Below are positions 12,404 through 21,772 of a DNA stretch of 64,000 nt, piece after piece. Below the pieces are notes generated by a model. The model saw only the letters and a list, made by a program, of their open reading frames with translations, had not been told where the DNA came from and did not search any database. The position numbers and the translations under genes are program-made. Origin of the DNA: Acanthamoeba castellanii str. Neff (lineage: Eukaryota > Discosea > Longamoebia > Acanthamoebidae); contig NW_004457584.1 in the NCBI RefSeq assembly GCF_000313135.1, forward strand, positions 398,768 to 462,767, in the 5' to 3' direction. The number at the start of each line of letters is the position of its first letter. Position 1 is the stretch's first letter.

Positions 12404-14198
12404 TCAGTTGCCGAGACGTCGTCGCGGCCGCGGTTGGTTGAGCGAGGTGCGGTCGTAGGAGAAGGCCGACTCGAGGAGCTCCCGCAGGTTGCGCACCACC
12501 GCGTCGCGCAGGCCGCGCAGCCGGTCCTGCTTCCAGTAGACGAACCAGAAGAGGGTGAGGATGCCACCGAACAGGGTCGCGTAGTAGTTGTAGTTGGCGG
12601 CCCGCGGTCGCCGCCCACCTGTGAGGGTCGACACGACGGTCGAGAACAAAGAAGAGCCGCTCGAGCTTCGCACTACGGGCGAGGCCGTTGGTCGCTTGGG
12701 TGAAGAAGATGACGATGAAGATGAAGATGAAGACGATGATGAAGATGAAGATGAAGGAGACGAAGAGGAAGATGAGGAGGAGGAAGATGTGTCGTTGGCG
12801 GTTCGCGCGAATAGATGTCGGTCTTGGTCTTCGTTGTCGATTCGCTCGATGCGGTCCTCCAACTCTTCTGCGGTGAGTTCGCCTTGCGCGGCGCCGGCCA
12901 CGGCTGCACCCGCGTCGTCGTCTCCGTCTTCGGCGACCACGATCGCCTCAAGGGGAGCCCTCTTGACGCGCGCGGCCTCGACGTTCCGCCGCTTCATTTC
13001 GTCTTCGGCGCGGTCGATTTCCTTCTTCAGCGCCTGCGTCACGACGCGAGGATGCGCCCAAGTGAGTGGATTATGAATCATAGCGAGTGTTTGTGCGTGC
13101 GTGTGCGTGTGCGCTGGGCGTACGATGATGGCAGATGGGGCGAGAGTGGATTGCATGGAGAAGACAAAGGCGCGGGCCTCGCTGTACTGCTTCATGGGGA
13201 GGAGGATGTTGACTATGAACAGCTCCACGAGTGCGCTCTGCTGCTGTACGCTCAGCTCCACGCTCTTCTCCTTGCCCTGCGCCACGCAGCAACCACAACA
13301 CGTCAGGCAAGCGCTTATTATTAATAATGATAATAGTAATAATAATAATAACCATGTTCAACAAAGTGATAAAAAATGAATAAAAGAATAAATGAATAAA
13401 GCGATGGCGCAGGCAGGAGACCTTCGCGGAGGGCTTGGGCGTGGCAAAGTACTGCCGCACGAGGTCCTTGGCCACCTGGTAGTTCTGTAGCGACACCTCC
13501 AGATTGATCCTGGCCACCATGTCAGTACCACACCGCACACACCGCACACCACCGCACAAGAAGAGGGAGTGGTACATGAGGAAGAACACTTGGTAGGGGA
13601 TGGCGTGCACGTCGTGGTGGTGCGGCTGCTGGCGTTCGCCCGGCGGCTCGGTGGCGTAGAACCAGCGGACGAAGGGCGTGACCTCGCGCTGCCGCTTGAG
13701 CTCGAACAGGATCTGGATGAAGAGGATCACAAGTCGCATGGCCGCTGCCTCCTCCTCTGCATCGTGGAAACGTCGATTGCCAGGTCGGTTTGCTCTCGTG
13801 CTCTTCTTTTGGCTGTTGCTCTCCTCTTGTGTGTGCCCAGATGATGGATGATGATGATGGGCGTCGCCACCGAGTGGGCCATTTGTGTAGCGCGATTGCG
13901 AAATCGCATGCTCATTATCGTCAGATTGATCAAGCAGCGCGGCAAAACCGCTGCCATCCAATGAAGAAGATGAAGGGCGAGCAGGCGATCCACCCGCGAC
14001 AGATGATGTTTTGAGGTGGGCTCCTTTCGAGGTTGATGGGAAATGGTGCGGACCCACATGAGGCGAAGAATGAAGGGGGGAGGGTCCGCGGCCGGCGAGC
14101 CACTCGAGGGTCGAGTGGCACAGCTCGTAGGCCTCCGCAAAGCGCCCCAGCAGAAACAGATTCTCTACCTCCTCTTCCACCTCGCCCATGGCTGCCAT
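12404..14198 (-). CDS. Tail-anchored PEX26/APEM9-like peroxin (putative)
   Basis: The ATG at 14198 gives MAAMGEVEEEVENLFLLGRF, then helical text AEAYELCHSTLEWLAG. A Ser/His-rich spacer is followed by AAAMRLVILFIQILFELKRQ and PFVRWFYATEP, then NYQVAKDLVRQYF and ALVELFIVNILLPMKQYSEA. The last of these lines up with the helical domain of PEX26, where a 'VxxVLLPLxxxxEA' pattern is conserved. A glutamate-rich segment (EELEDRIERIDNEDQD) and a serine run encoded by a GAAGAT-type repeat come next. A single hydrophobic span, YYATLFGGILTLFWFVYW, lies close to the C-terminus with basic residues after it (DRLRGLRDAVVRNLRE). That tail-anchor topology, absence of a signal peptide and the helical repeats fit a docking factor for the PEX1/PEX6 ATPases on peroxisomes. 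The assignment is inference from these traits; sequence similarity is weak. Confidence 0.5.
12697..12800. repeat. Coding GAAGAT-type repeat (serine run on minus strand)
   Basis: Imperfect tandem GAAGAT/GAAGAC units read as a run of about 30 serines in the PEX26-like frame. It is a likely site of length variation. Confidence 0.8.
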
Positions 14199-14714
14199 TT
14201 CTCAGATGCCGAAATCAAAAATTAGAAAAAAGCATTTTCATATTTTGCTTTTGTGTCAAATTTTAGGTATGTTCGTTTTCGCCACCGGTGTGGTTTCGTC
14301 GTTATCTCCACCCGCAGGCGACCGTTGGTTTGGTTAGTTGATGTTACAGCGCAATGCCACTCTGTTACAGACCAGCAGGCGGAGCAACTCTGGTTGGTCA
14401 AGTTTAAACTGGCTAACTACGCTGTCGCCGATAGGCTAGGGCCGAGTTCAGTCGCTGACATCTCCAAAACACCAGCTCGTATCTACAGATGGCCCAACTG
14501 GCACTCGCCCCACCCCGAAGTTCACTCAGAACGCACAGAAAGTGATCAGAAATTTTATGTCTGACCTACCAATCCCCTCCTACTCGGAGTTGCAAACTTC
14601 GTGGAACCTTATCACACCACTATATGTACCCGCACTCCTCCTCCGCTCTCACACACTCCAACTAACAATAACAAACCATCAACATCAACATCAACTGTAA
14701 AAACAGCAACAGTT
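14199..14714. other. Divergent intergenic region
   Basis: This 516-base gap separates the PEX26-like gene (-) from the globin gene (+). It must hold both promoters. A TATATG motif lies at 14622-14627, about 90 bases before the globin ATG, in an otherwise C/A-rich leader. No gene is visible. Confidence 0.5.
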
Positions 14715-15254
14715 ATGTCCGCATCATCTTCTTCAACATCATCGGCCGATGAGCAAACTATCTACGACGCCATCGGAGGCAGCAAGGCCATGGAGCTGGC
14801 CGTCGACGTGTTCTACACGAAGGTGCTGGCCGACCAGCGCGTGCAGTCCTTCTTCGAGGGGATCAACATGGACCGCCAGCGCCGCATGCAGGTCCACTTC
14901 CTCACCTTCGCCCTGGGCGGACCCTACAAGTACAACGGCCGCGCCATGCGCCTGGCCCACCGCCGGCTGGTCGAGCGCCAGGGCCTCAACGACTCCCACT
15001 TCGACGTCATCCTCGAGCTGCTGAGCGGGACCCTTCGCGAACTGGCCGTCGACGAGCGCCACATCGAGCAGGTCGTGGCCAAGTGCGAGAGCATTCGCGA
15101 CGACGTTCTCTGCCGCGAACCAGCCAAGCCGATGGAAGACGAGCCGAAGACGATGGAAGTGGAGGAGAAGGAGGTGAAGTGGGAAAGAGTGGCTGGGCTT
15201 GTCGTGGTCGCGGCGGCCTTGCTTGTCTATCTTCTTCTGGCATCTTCTCAATAA
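14715..15254 (+). CDS. Truncated (2/2) haemoglobin with C-terminal membrane anchor
   Basis: An uninterrupted frame of 179 codons starts at ATG 14715, after a Ser-rich leader (MSASSSSTSSADEQ). The globin part opens IYDAIGGSKAMELAVDVFY, where the FY pair corresponds to the B-helix tyrosine of truncated globins. It continues FFEGINMDRQRRMQVHFLTF, ALGGPYKYNG, and MRLAHRRL, whose histidine is the expected proximal F8 haem ligand, then HFDVILELLSGTLREL. Unlike classical truncated globins it continues through an acidic linker (MEDEPKTMEVEEKEVKWER) into a hydrophobic helix, VAGLVVVAAALLVYLLLA, ending SSQ. The helix at the extreme C-terminus predicts tail anchoring with the haem domain in the cytosol. 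The family binds O2 or NO; a role in NO detoxification or electron transfer at a membrane is inference. It is one of the few intronless genes here. Confidence 0.9.
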   Translation: MSASSSSTSSADEQTIYDAIGGSKAMELAVDVFYTKVLADQRVQSFFEGINMDRQRRMQVHFLTFALGGPYKYNGRAMRLAHRRLVERQGLNDSHFDVILELLSGTLRELAVDERHIEQVVAKCESIRDDVLCREPAKPMEDEPKTMEVEEKEVKWERVAGLVVVAAALLVYLLLASSQ

Positions 15255-15334
15255 CATATGATTAATCAACATGACCAATCCATACCTCCGTGTATTGTTC
15301 TACACTTCTCTACACGTCCCCACACTTGGCTTTC

Positions 15335-16065
15335 TCATGAGGAGGTGTCGAATCGTTGAAACATGGCGTCGCTGCGCATGATGTACTTGACGCCCGACTC
15401 GAGGCGCTCGCCCTCGTGGTAGATGTTGTGCTGAAAGACCAGCGCCATGCCCGCCACGGGCTGCACCCGGTCCTTCGTCCCCTCGAGAAAGACCGTGGCG
15501 CCGCCCTCAAAGCCGCCGTTCAGGTAAAGCATCACCGTGAGGTGGCTCTTGTCGTCTTCGCTCGCACGGAAGCAGCCGTCGAAGTGAGACGAGAAGTGTT
15601 GCCCTGGCGTGTATCTGTACACCGCACACACCACACACGGTGAGTGTGTGACACAACACGACACACGACGACACACGACACATGATGGCACCTGCAGAAC
15701 CGCCAGCGCTCGTTGAGGCCGTAGGGGCGCCACACGGCCCGGGTCTCGGCGAGGTCGGGCACGAAGGGCGAGAGTCGGCGCCAGAGCTCGTTGGTGAGGC
15801 CGCGGTCGGGGTCGTCGACGATGACCCGCGTGTTGCTGCGGTACGAGGGGGAGTACCCGGGCAGGGGCCGGTAGCCCATCTTCTCGGTCTTGTCGATGAG
15901 GTGCTGGCACTCCTCGGGGGTGAGGACGTTGTAGAGGATGAACGCCACCTTGCCCTCCATGTCCAAATCTACTTTCTTGACTTCTTCCCTTTTCGCATCT
16001 CCATCAAGAGCCTCTTCTGCCTCTGCATGCCTCCACCATTCGGGGCTTGGAACGTGCACATTCAT
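15335..16065 (-). CDS. Prolyl 4-hydroxylase-like 2-oxoglutarate/Fe(II) dioxygenase
   Basis: The ATG at 16065 gives MNVHVPSPEWWRHAEAEE. The dioxygenase core follows: VAFILYNVLTPEECQHLID, YRSNTRVIVDDPD, then after one intron (about 15617-15690) RYTPGQHFSSHFDGCF. The iron ligands are the HFD triad and the histidine of IYHEGE. The lysine ten residues after that histidine (GVKYIMRSD) is the expected 2-oxoglutarate anchor. HLTVMLYLNGGFEGGATVFL is the usual strand between them. There is no signal peptide or membrane helix, so a cytosolic or nuclear hydroxylase is likely, and the substrate cannot be told from sequence. It converges on the globin gene, leaving an 80-base gap. Confidence 0.9.
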
Positions 16066-16204
16066 CTCAATCAAGATTGGAAGAGAATCGTCAAAGAACG
16101 GTTCACTTCCCTTTGTTTCCGTGTTTTTTTATGTAAAATCTTCAGAGAACAAAAGATGGATGCGTTACCGGGTTGAAGCTGCAGAGTGGAGGAACGAACC
16201 GGGG

Positions 16205-18999
16205 CTAGGAAGGACGCCGTGATGGTGATGGCAGAGTAGGTTCGCTCGAGGTGGGAGGGTAGGACAGGGAGACGAAGGCCGGCTGTAGCGGGTTGAGCCC
16301 CGATGGCGCCACGCCGCCCGCAGCAGCGGGGGTGGTGTTGTTGTCCGCCTGCAACTTCGCCTTCTTCGATCGCTTCTTCTTCTTCTTGGCCGACACGATG
16401 ATGGGCTCGGAGAAGAGCGGCGGCAGGGCGCTGAACTGCTTGCGCCCGCGGAGCATGACCACGAACGGCCGCCGACCATAGTACGAGTTCTTGCGGATCT
16501 TGATGAAGACGATGAGCATCCCCTTGCGCTTGTCCATCAGCAGCTGTCGCATCGAGTAGTCGCGGTCGCTCAGCACCATCCCATTCTGCTCCACCACGCT
16601 CACCTCGATCGGCAGCAGCTCCAGCAGCTCCGACGCTCCGCCGAAGCCGCCGTCAGTGCTGCCGTCCGCACCCGTCACCGCCTGGATCGTCGTCATCGAG
16701 TCGGCCGCCGAAGTCATCACCATCGTTGCCGCCGCCGCCGTCGTCGGCGGTGCTCGGGCGGAGCGTGATCGCTCGTCGGGCAGGTCGTGCAAGCTGTCGA
16801 GGAGCTGGTTGGCCACCAATATGGTGCAGCTGAACTCCTTGTTCTGGAAGACCTTGGCCGGCGGCTGTTCGCTGAACTGCATGTCTGACGTCGGCCCGCC
16901 GGCGCCCAGAGATGCGCCCGGCGCCGCGACCGGAGGTGACGACGGCTCGACGGGGGAGACGGTGGTGGTCGAGGCCGGAGTCGAAGCCGGCTGGGAGAGT
17001 GACGACGATGATGACGACGCCGACATCGTTGTAGAGCTCTCGTACGTCGTCGAAGGAAGAGAAGAGGAGGAAGACGAAGACGAAGACGAAGAAGAGGAGC
17101 CGGAGATGAAGTGTGATAGTTGTGCTGTTTTACATTCGGTGAAGCCGGACGCGAGCGCGGGCGGCTGCATGGTGGCTGCCCGCGAGGAGGCGGTGCTGTC
17201 GGTCATGCTCGCCATCGGTGCCGAGTAGAGTGCGGTTGTGGGCTGCGGCTGTGCGAACGTGACACCTCCCCTACGCTGAATCGTTGGCGACGAGGCCGGC
17301 GACGACATCCCGGCCGGCGGCAGGTGCGACGATGAAGAAGACGAAGACGAAGCAGAACTGTTGAAGTTCTGGTGGTGGTGGTGGCTGTTGTGTTGGTCGT
17401 TGTGAACCGCCATGGCGGCGTAGTCCCGGCGCTCGTAGTCGACCATGACGGTTGCATTGTGACGAAGCATGGAGCCAACGGTGTAGGACGGCGGGAGGTC
17501 GACGCTGAACTCGTCCTGGAGCTTGTAGACCGAGATCTGCGACCGGTAGAGCTCGGCCACCTGCTGCTCGACCATCGTCACCAGACGGGCCACCTTGCTT
17601 CGCGGATCGACGAACACGTAGAACACGCCCAGCGACGGCACGCGCACGCTCAGCCGGAACTGGTTCACCCCCTCCGACGGATGCTGCCCTTGACCGCCGC
17701 CACCGCTGCGGATCGGTGACCTGCTTCGGCGCTGCTGCTGCTGGTGGTGCTGCTGGTGCTGGTGCTGCTGGTGCTGGCCTTGTTGACGGCTGCCGCCGCC
17801 ACCTGATGGCGCTTGGAACGGCGACGGCTCACCGCCGGCCTTCCCACAGTGGTGCGGCGAGGCCGACGACGAGGTGGTGATGATGGAGCCCGGCGTGCCG
17901 CCGCTGACGTTGTGTAGAAGGTCGAGCAGGTGGTGCGCGTGCGAGTTCGTGTGTAGGAGGGAAAACTGCGGGGTGGGCGCGGTTGATGAAGAGGCCGAGG
18001 TAGATGAGGATGAGGATGATGGTGGCGTAGAGGACGAGAATGATGTCGTGGTCGGCGTAGATGTGGCGGCGCTGCCGGTTGAAGAAGACGAAGGCGAGGG
18101 GTGGTAGGAGTGCGTAGGGGTCATCATGTGATCCAGCCCAGCCAGTAGCGGCTCATCGGGAGGGGGGCACGGCGGCGGGGCTCGACGCTTCGTTGTAGCG
18201 GGTGGCGATGACGGCGGCTGCTGGCAGAGCGGCAGGTCGTCGTAGCCGTCAAAGGGGAGGAAGTGGTGGTCGCCTTCGTCGTCGTCGTTGTAGAACGAGA
18301 GAGGCGACGACTCTGTGGTCGTTCGAGAGAGACACATCTTCGTGAGCTTATGAGAACGTGTAGAACAAGAAAGAAAGAATAAAAGTTGTAGAGGAAAGTT
18401 GAAGTACACAAATGACAACAGACAGAAGAGAAAACGGTAGAGACATGAAAAGACAGATCTCAGAAGGAGAAGGAGAAGGAGGTCCGAACCATTCAACGGC
18501 GATGACGCCGCGGTGCCAGGTTCCGGGCACCCGGGAGCGGGGAGTGGAGAAGAAGGTGGTGGTAATCTGCCCTTCGACCAAGATCTACGTCGCCCAGTGA
18601 GATGTCGCGCAGTAACTCGGTGTAGAGGCGCTCGTCTTCGTCTTCCTCCTGGTCGCCACTGCTGCTGTTGAAGAGATGGGCGGCAGCTGCGAGTTGTTGG
18701 GCTGAAGAAGAAGAAGAAGGGGGCGCTGTGATGAAGGCTCGCAGGTGGCCTGGGGCCAAGGAGGCAGCTGTGTAGGAGGGATGGGAAGAAGTAGAAGGAG
18801 TCGAAGTAGAAGAAGAAGAAGCTGAGGCCAGGGAGGTGAGTAGGCCTGCCAGCACTGTGGTGGGCGAGGACGACTGCGAGGCTGCCTTCACCAACGTCCA
18901 GAGCTCCTCCTCGCTCAGCTGTCCCAACGCACGACCAGAAGAAGAAGTAGAAGAAGATGGTGATGGTGGTGGCAACTGGGGCACGAAGGTGGACGTCAT
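16205..18999 (-). CDS. Large low-complexity protein, function unknown
   Basis: Two exons are proposed: ATG at 18999 (MTSTFVPQLPPPSPSSS...) to about 18563 (LLRDISLGD), then a pyrimidine-rich intron to about 18345, and one long exon to the stop at 16205. Composition is dominated by Ser, Thr, Pro, Gln/His and acidic runs. Two better-ordered parts stand out. One reads FRLSVRVPSLGVFYVFVDP, VARLVTMVEQQVAELYR, and SVYKLQDEFSVDLP, which resembles a ubiquitin-like beta-grasp. The other reads LLPIEVSVVEQNGMVLSD, MLIVFIKIRKNSYYGRRPF and a lysine-rich KKKKKRSKK near the end, a possible nuclear localisation signal. I do not recognise the family; a transcription regulator is conceivable but not supported by any named motif. 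Confidence 0.6.
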
Positions 19000-19524
19000 G
19001 TCGTCTCTTCGATGACCAGGAGGCGAGCGTGTTCTCACGGGGGGGAAGACGGAAGACGTGGGTGGTGCGAGAAGGCGAAGATGGAAGACTCACCCGTGTC
19101 GAGTCCCGGCGACAGCGAACTCTGAAAGTCCCCCAACGCGCCCACATGTTCCCTGCCACCTTCTTTCGCAGAGGGACACGGGACTTATGTTCCCTGTCAC
19201 CGCGGCGGTATCCCTGGTTAAATCCCGCAGCGCACCTGAGCGACGTGCGGAATGCCAACAATGTGTTGCTGGCTACGCGGCACATAGTTGGCATTCCGGA
19301 GATCACACGGAAACACGGTAAGCCAAAAGGTGTGCTTGGGCAGTTCGCCCTGCACAACGCCCGGCCGGGCAAGCCCAGGCTCCCACGTCTTTCAAATTGA
19401 TTGGTGAGCTTGGTTATTGGTGGGTTCATTCATTCTCAACACAATCACTGTGTGAGTGCTGTGTCGCCACCTTCTTCTCGTTCTCGTTCTGGGTGGTGGT
19501 GGTGGTGTACCGAAACTTCTACAA
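19000..19524. other. Intergenic region with a long inverted repeat
   Basis: This gap lies between the start of the low-complexity gene (-) and the end of TRAPPC2 (-). Apart from the inverted repeat at 19248-19298 I see no gene. A GGGACACGGGACTTATGTTC-type stretch at 19172-19192 may belong to the upstream promoter. Confidence 0.5.
19248..19298. promoter_or_regulatory. Inverted repeat, 18-bp arms with 15-base loop
   Basis: The arm CGGAATGCCAACAATGTG (19248-19265) faces its complement at 19281-19298 with a single mismatch. It sits about 250 bases upstream of the ATG of the minus-strand low-complexity gene. It could be a regulator binding site, a cruciform, or the remains of a small inverted-repeat element. 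Confidence 0.6.
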
Positions 19525-20381
19525 TCAGGTGAGGTACTTTCGGCCCAGCTGTTTCACCCTCTTCTGGAATACCTGCGATGTGATCGGTGTGTCCGCCTTG
19601 TAGAAGGGGTTCAGCAGCACCTGGAGAGCGCCACCACACGATGATGGTAGTCGGCGCGTGTGCGTGTGCGGTACGTGTGCGTGTGCATGTCGTATACGTG
19701 TGCGGTCAGTATAACGAGCGAAGGTGAAAAGGCGTTCGTGATGTGAATACCTTGATGTAGAGTTCATGCACCTCCTGGAAGAAGTATTTGATTCCATCTT
19801 CGTTCTTGGTGTTGTGCAGCACCATGAAGCGCTCGTCTGATGAACATAGAGAAAGAGGGATACCACCCTGAGCGTCACGCCATCGAACACGCGTTCGCGC
19901 GCACACACGGAGATGGCACACGTCCACACACACGACGGGTCACACGGCAAGGGCGAGCGTACGGCCAGCGGTGACGAAGGCCGAGATGAAGTATTTGTCG
20001 TTGTACTTGTCCACCACCTTGAGGTACCTGCACGTTGCCATGCCCGTCCCATCAGCCGCTGCAAGCTGGACGTAGAAGTGGAGGTGGGAAGGCGTACATC
20101 TGGGGGTTCTTCCAGACATGCTCTTCCACCAGGTCGAGTGCAGCGTGGATCACGAACTGGGCCTCGGGCTGCTGCGACACCTCCTTCTGCTCGCACATCG
20201 ACAAATCTGAGCGTTGCCATTTATTACATTTGATTATATTTATTTGATTTGATAATGAATTGATATAAAATCTGCGTACCTTGGGGCCAGCAAATTCTAT
20301 CTCGAAGAGGGGGTTATCTCGTTTGCCCACGATGATGAACGAGTAATAGTACCCCGCCCCGCCAACCAGAGACATCGTCAT
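19525..20381 (-). CDS. TRAPPC2: TRAPP complex subunit 2 (sedlin homologue)
   Basis: A small longin-like adaptor of the TRAPP vesicle-tethering complex, acting between ER and Golgi. Exon 1 (ATG 20381, or 20375) reads YYYSFIIVGKRDNPLFEIEF, the opening strand of sedlin. Further exons give FVIHAALDLVEEHVWKNPQM, then YLKVVDKYNDKYFISAFVTA, then ERFMVLHNTKNEDGIKYFFQ and EVHELYIK, and finally NPFYKADTPITSQVFQKRVK with LGRKYLT and stop. The order and spacing match the roughly 140-residue family throughout. Exons are joined by GTACG/GTATT-type donors, and the acceptor of exon 2 (near 20190) has two in-frame options. It is divergently arranged with the MYDGF-like gene, 118 bases away. Confidence 0.93.
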
Positions 20382-20476
20382 GTTGCCTCGCTACTGGTTT
20401 TTTGTTTGTTTGTTTATCTATTTATTTATTTCTTTATCATTTTCTAGAAGGTCAAAGAATTAAAATACCGCAGAGG

Positions 20477-20484
20477 TGACGTCA
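20477..20484. promoter_or_regulatory. CRE/ATF-type palindrome TGACGTCA
   Basis: A perfect TGACGTCA palindrome lies 16-23 bases before the ATG of the MYDGF-like gene, inside the 118-base divergent promoter shared with TRAPPC2. It matches the bZIP (CREB/ATF) core. Its closeness to the start codon means it could lie in the 5' leader. Confidence 0.4.
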
Positions 20485-20499
20485 CGGTAGAAGTACAAG

Positions 20500-21480
20500 A
20501 TGAAGCTCTTTGCTGTGCTGGCCACGTTGGCCCTGGCGGCCATGGTGGGTCTTGCGATTGCGGGTGAGGACGGTGTGGTGGAGGAGGATTTCCACTTGCG
20601 CCCTGGCGTCGAGGAGCAGCATGTCCGCATTGTTTCGGTGCCTGCTCCCTCATCTTTTGTGCTGCCTGTTGCTCTGACCCACTTGCATGCCCTTTCAACT
20701 GGCACCTCACCGTCTTTCATTCGCCACTACTTTCGATTTCATCTTGAAGATTTGTGGCGCTACTCGATTTTTCGGACGCTAACGGAGAGTACTGGGCACT
20801 GGTGGGCTGCTCAGGAGGAGGCTGGAGTTGCGTGCACGTTCACCTACAAGTGCAGCGGAGGCACGGGCGAGAACTGGAAGGTGAGAATCGCGCCCGTCGA
20901 GGCAAACACCTACGTGTGCACTGTGGGACGGCCCAACCCGCCCTCCTATCTCCTCATGAGCCAGTTCCTCCTCGCCCTCGAACCCGCCGGCACCGGCGCT
21001 AGCGTCAAGCTCACCTCTGCCGATCTCCATGTACATTCTTCCCTCATGATGTGTACCATGCCAAGCACTCACGTCCGGCCATGCGCCGTTATGTTGTCGC
21101 GCATGCACCACGTTGTGTGTCGTGTGTGTCTTATCGTCGTTGTGTGTGTGGTGTGTGTGGTGTGTGGTGTGATGTGTGCCGATGCAGGGTGGCGGTAAGA
21201 TGGTGCCAAGCGGCCAGTACGTCGTAGATGCAGAGCTTGCCCAGGGTATGCACCACTCTGAGTCTCATACGCCGATGTGTGGAAGGCCACGCCGGATCCC
21301 TGCTAACTCGGTGCCTTCGCACTCTCAGTGCGACCATCCGAGTCGTGGGGCGGCTCTCTTGAGCAGCTCACCGCCGTGGTGGAGGTAACGAAGAAGCCCG
21401 CGGAGAAGAAAAAGAAGAAGGGAGGCAACAAGAAGAAGGCCACCACCAAGAAGGACAACACCCACAGGGAGGAGCTGTGA
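20500..21480 (+). CDS. MYDGF (C19orf10/UPF0556) family secretory protein
   Basis: The ATG at 20500 begins a clear signal peptide, MKLFAVLATLALAAMVGLAI. Exon 1 ends at 20637 (DFHLRPGVEEQHVRIVS) and joins exon 2 at 20815 (EEAGVACTFTYKCSGGTGEN) in frame. That gives the MYDGF signature order: a 'xVRPG' strand, CxFTY with GGTxExW, then TYVCTVGRPNPPSYLLMSQF, which matches the second cysteine and 'RPxGxSYLxxxQF'. Later exons give YVVDAELAQ and LEQLTAVVEVTKK. A lysine-rich segment (KKPAEKKKKKGGNKKKATTK) and the end NTHREEL follow. Human MYDGF ends RTEL and is held in the ER/Golgi; REEL is a plausible KDEL-type retrieval signal. The lysine-rich tail is an addition relative to the animal protein. AATAAA lies 21 bases after the stop. 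Confidence 0.85.
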
Positions 21481-21500
21481 GGGCCTGCCGATCGGTAGCC

Positions 21501-21506
21501 AATAAA
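21501..21506 (+). terminator. Polyadenylation signal AATAAA of the MYDGF-like gene
   Basis: A canonical AATAAA 21 bases downstream of the stop codon at 21480. Confidence 0.5.
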
Positions 21507-21772
21507 TTTATGATAATAAAATATTAATTCGTTGGCCCCGCCAATCCTCCGAGGGGTGCAATTTGGGCGACACCGACGAAGACGAAGACAACCATCGGCA
21601 CCCGCAACAACAACGATCCCCGACACCAAGGAAAGGAGGAGAGGAGAGAAGGGCAGAAGAAACACGGCGAGGAAGCGAGGGGAGATTTGATTTCGTGACG
21701 TCGAAACCAAATCGTTGTATAATACCATCCTGAAGAGAAGAGAGAAAGTCAAAAAAGAACGAAGCGAAGGAG

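Noticed and set aside
18957..19429. Extension of the low-complexity gene upstream to 19429 as one frame with the 16205 stop
   Set aside because: The long frame runs through the pyrimidine-rich intron at about 18345-18562 and lacks an ATG; the two-exon model from ATG 18999 keeps better composition.
20638..20814. Reading the MYDGF-like gene through this stretch as coding
   Set aside because: The straight frame inserts 59 residues in the middle of a conserved strand pair; splicing at GTGCCT and CTCAG gives exact family spacing.
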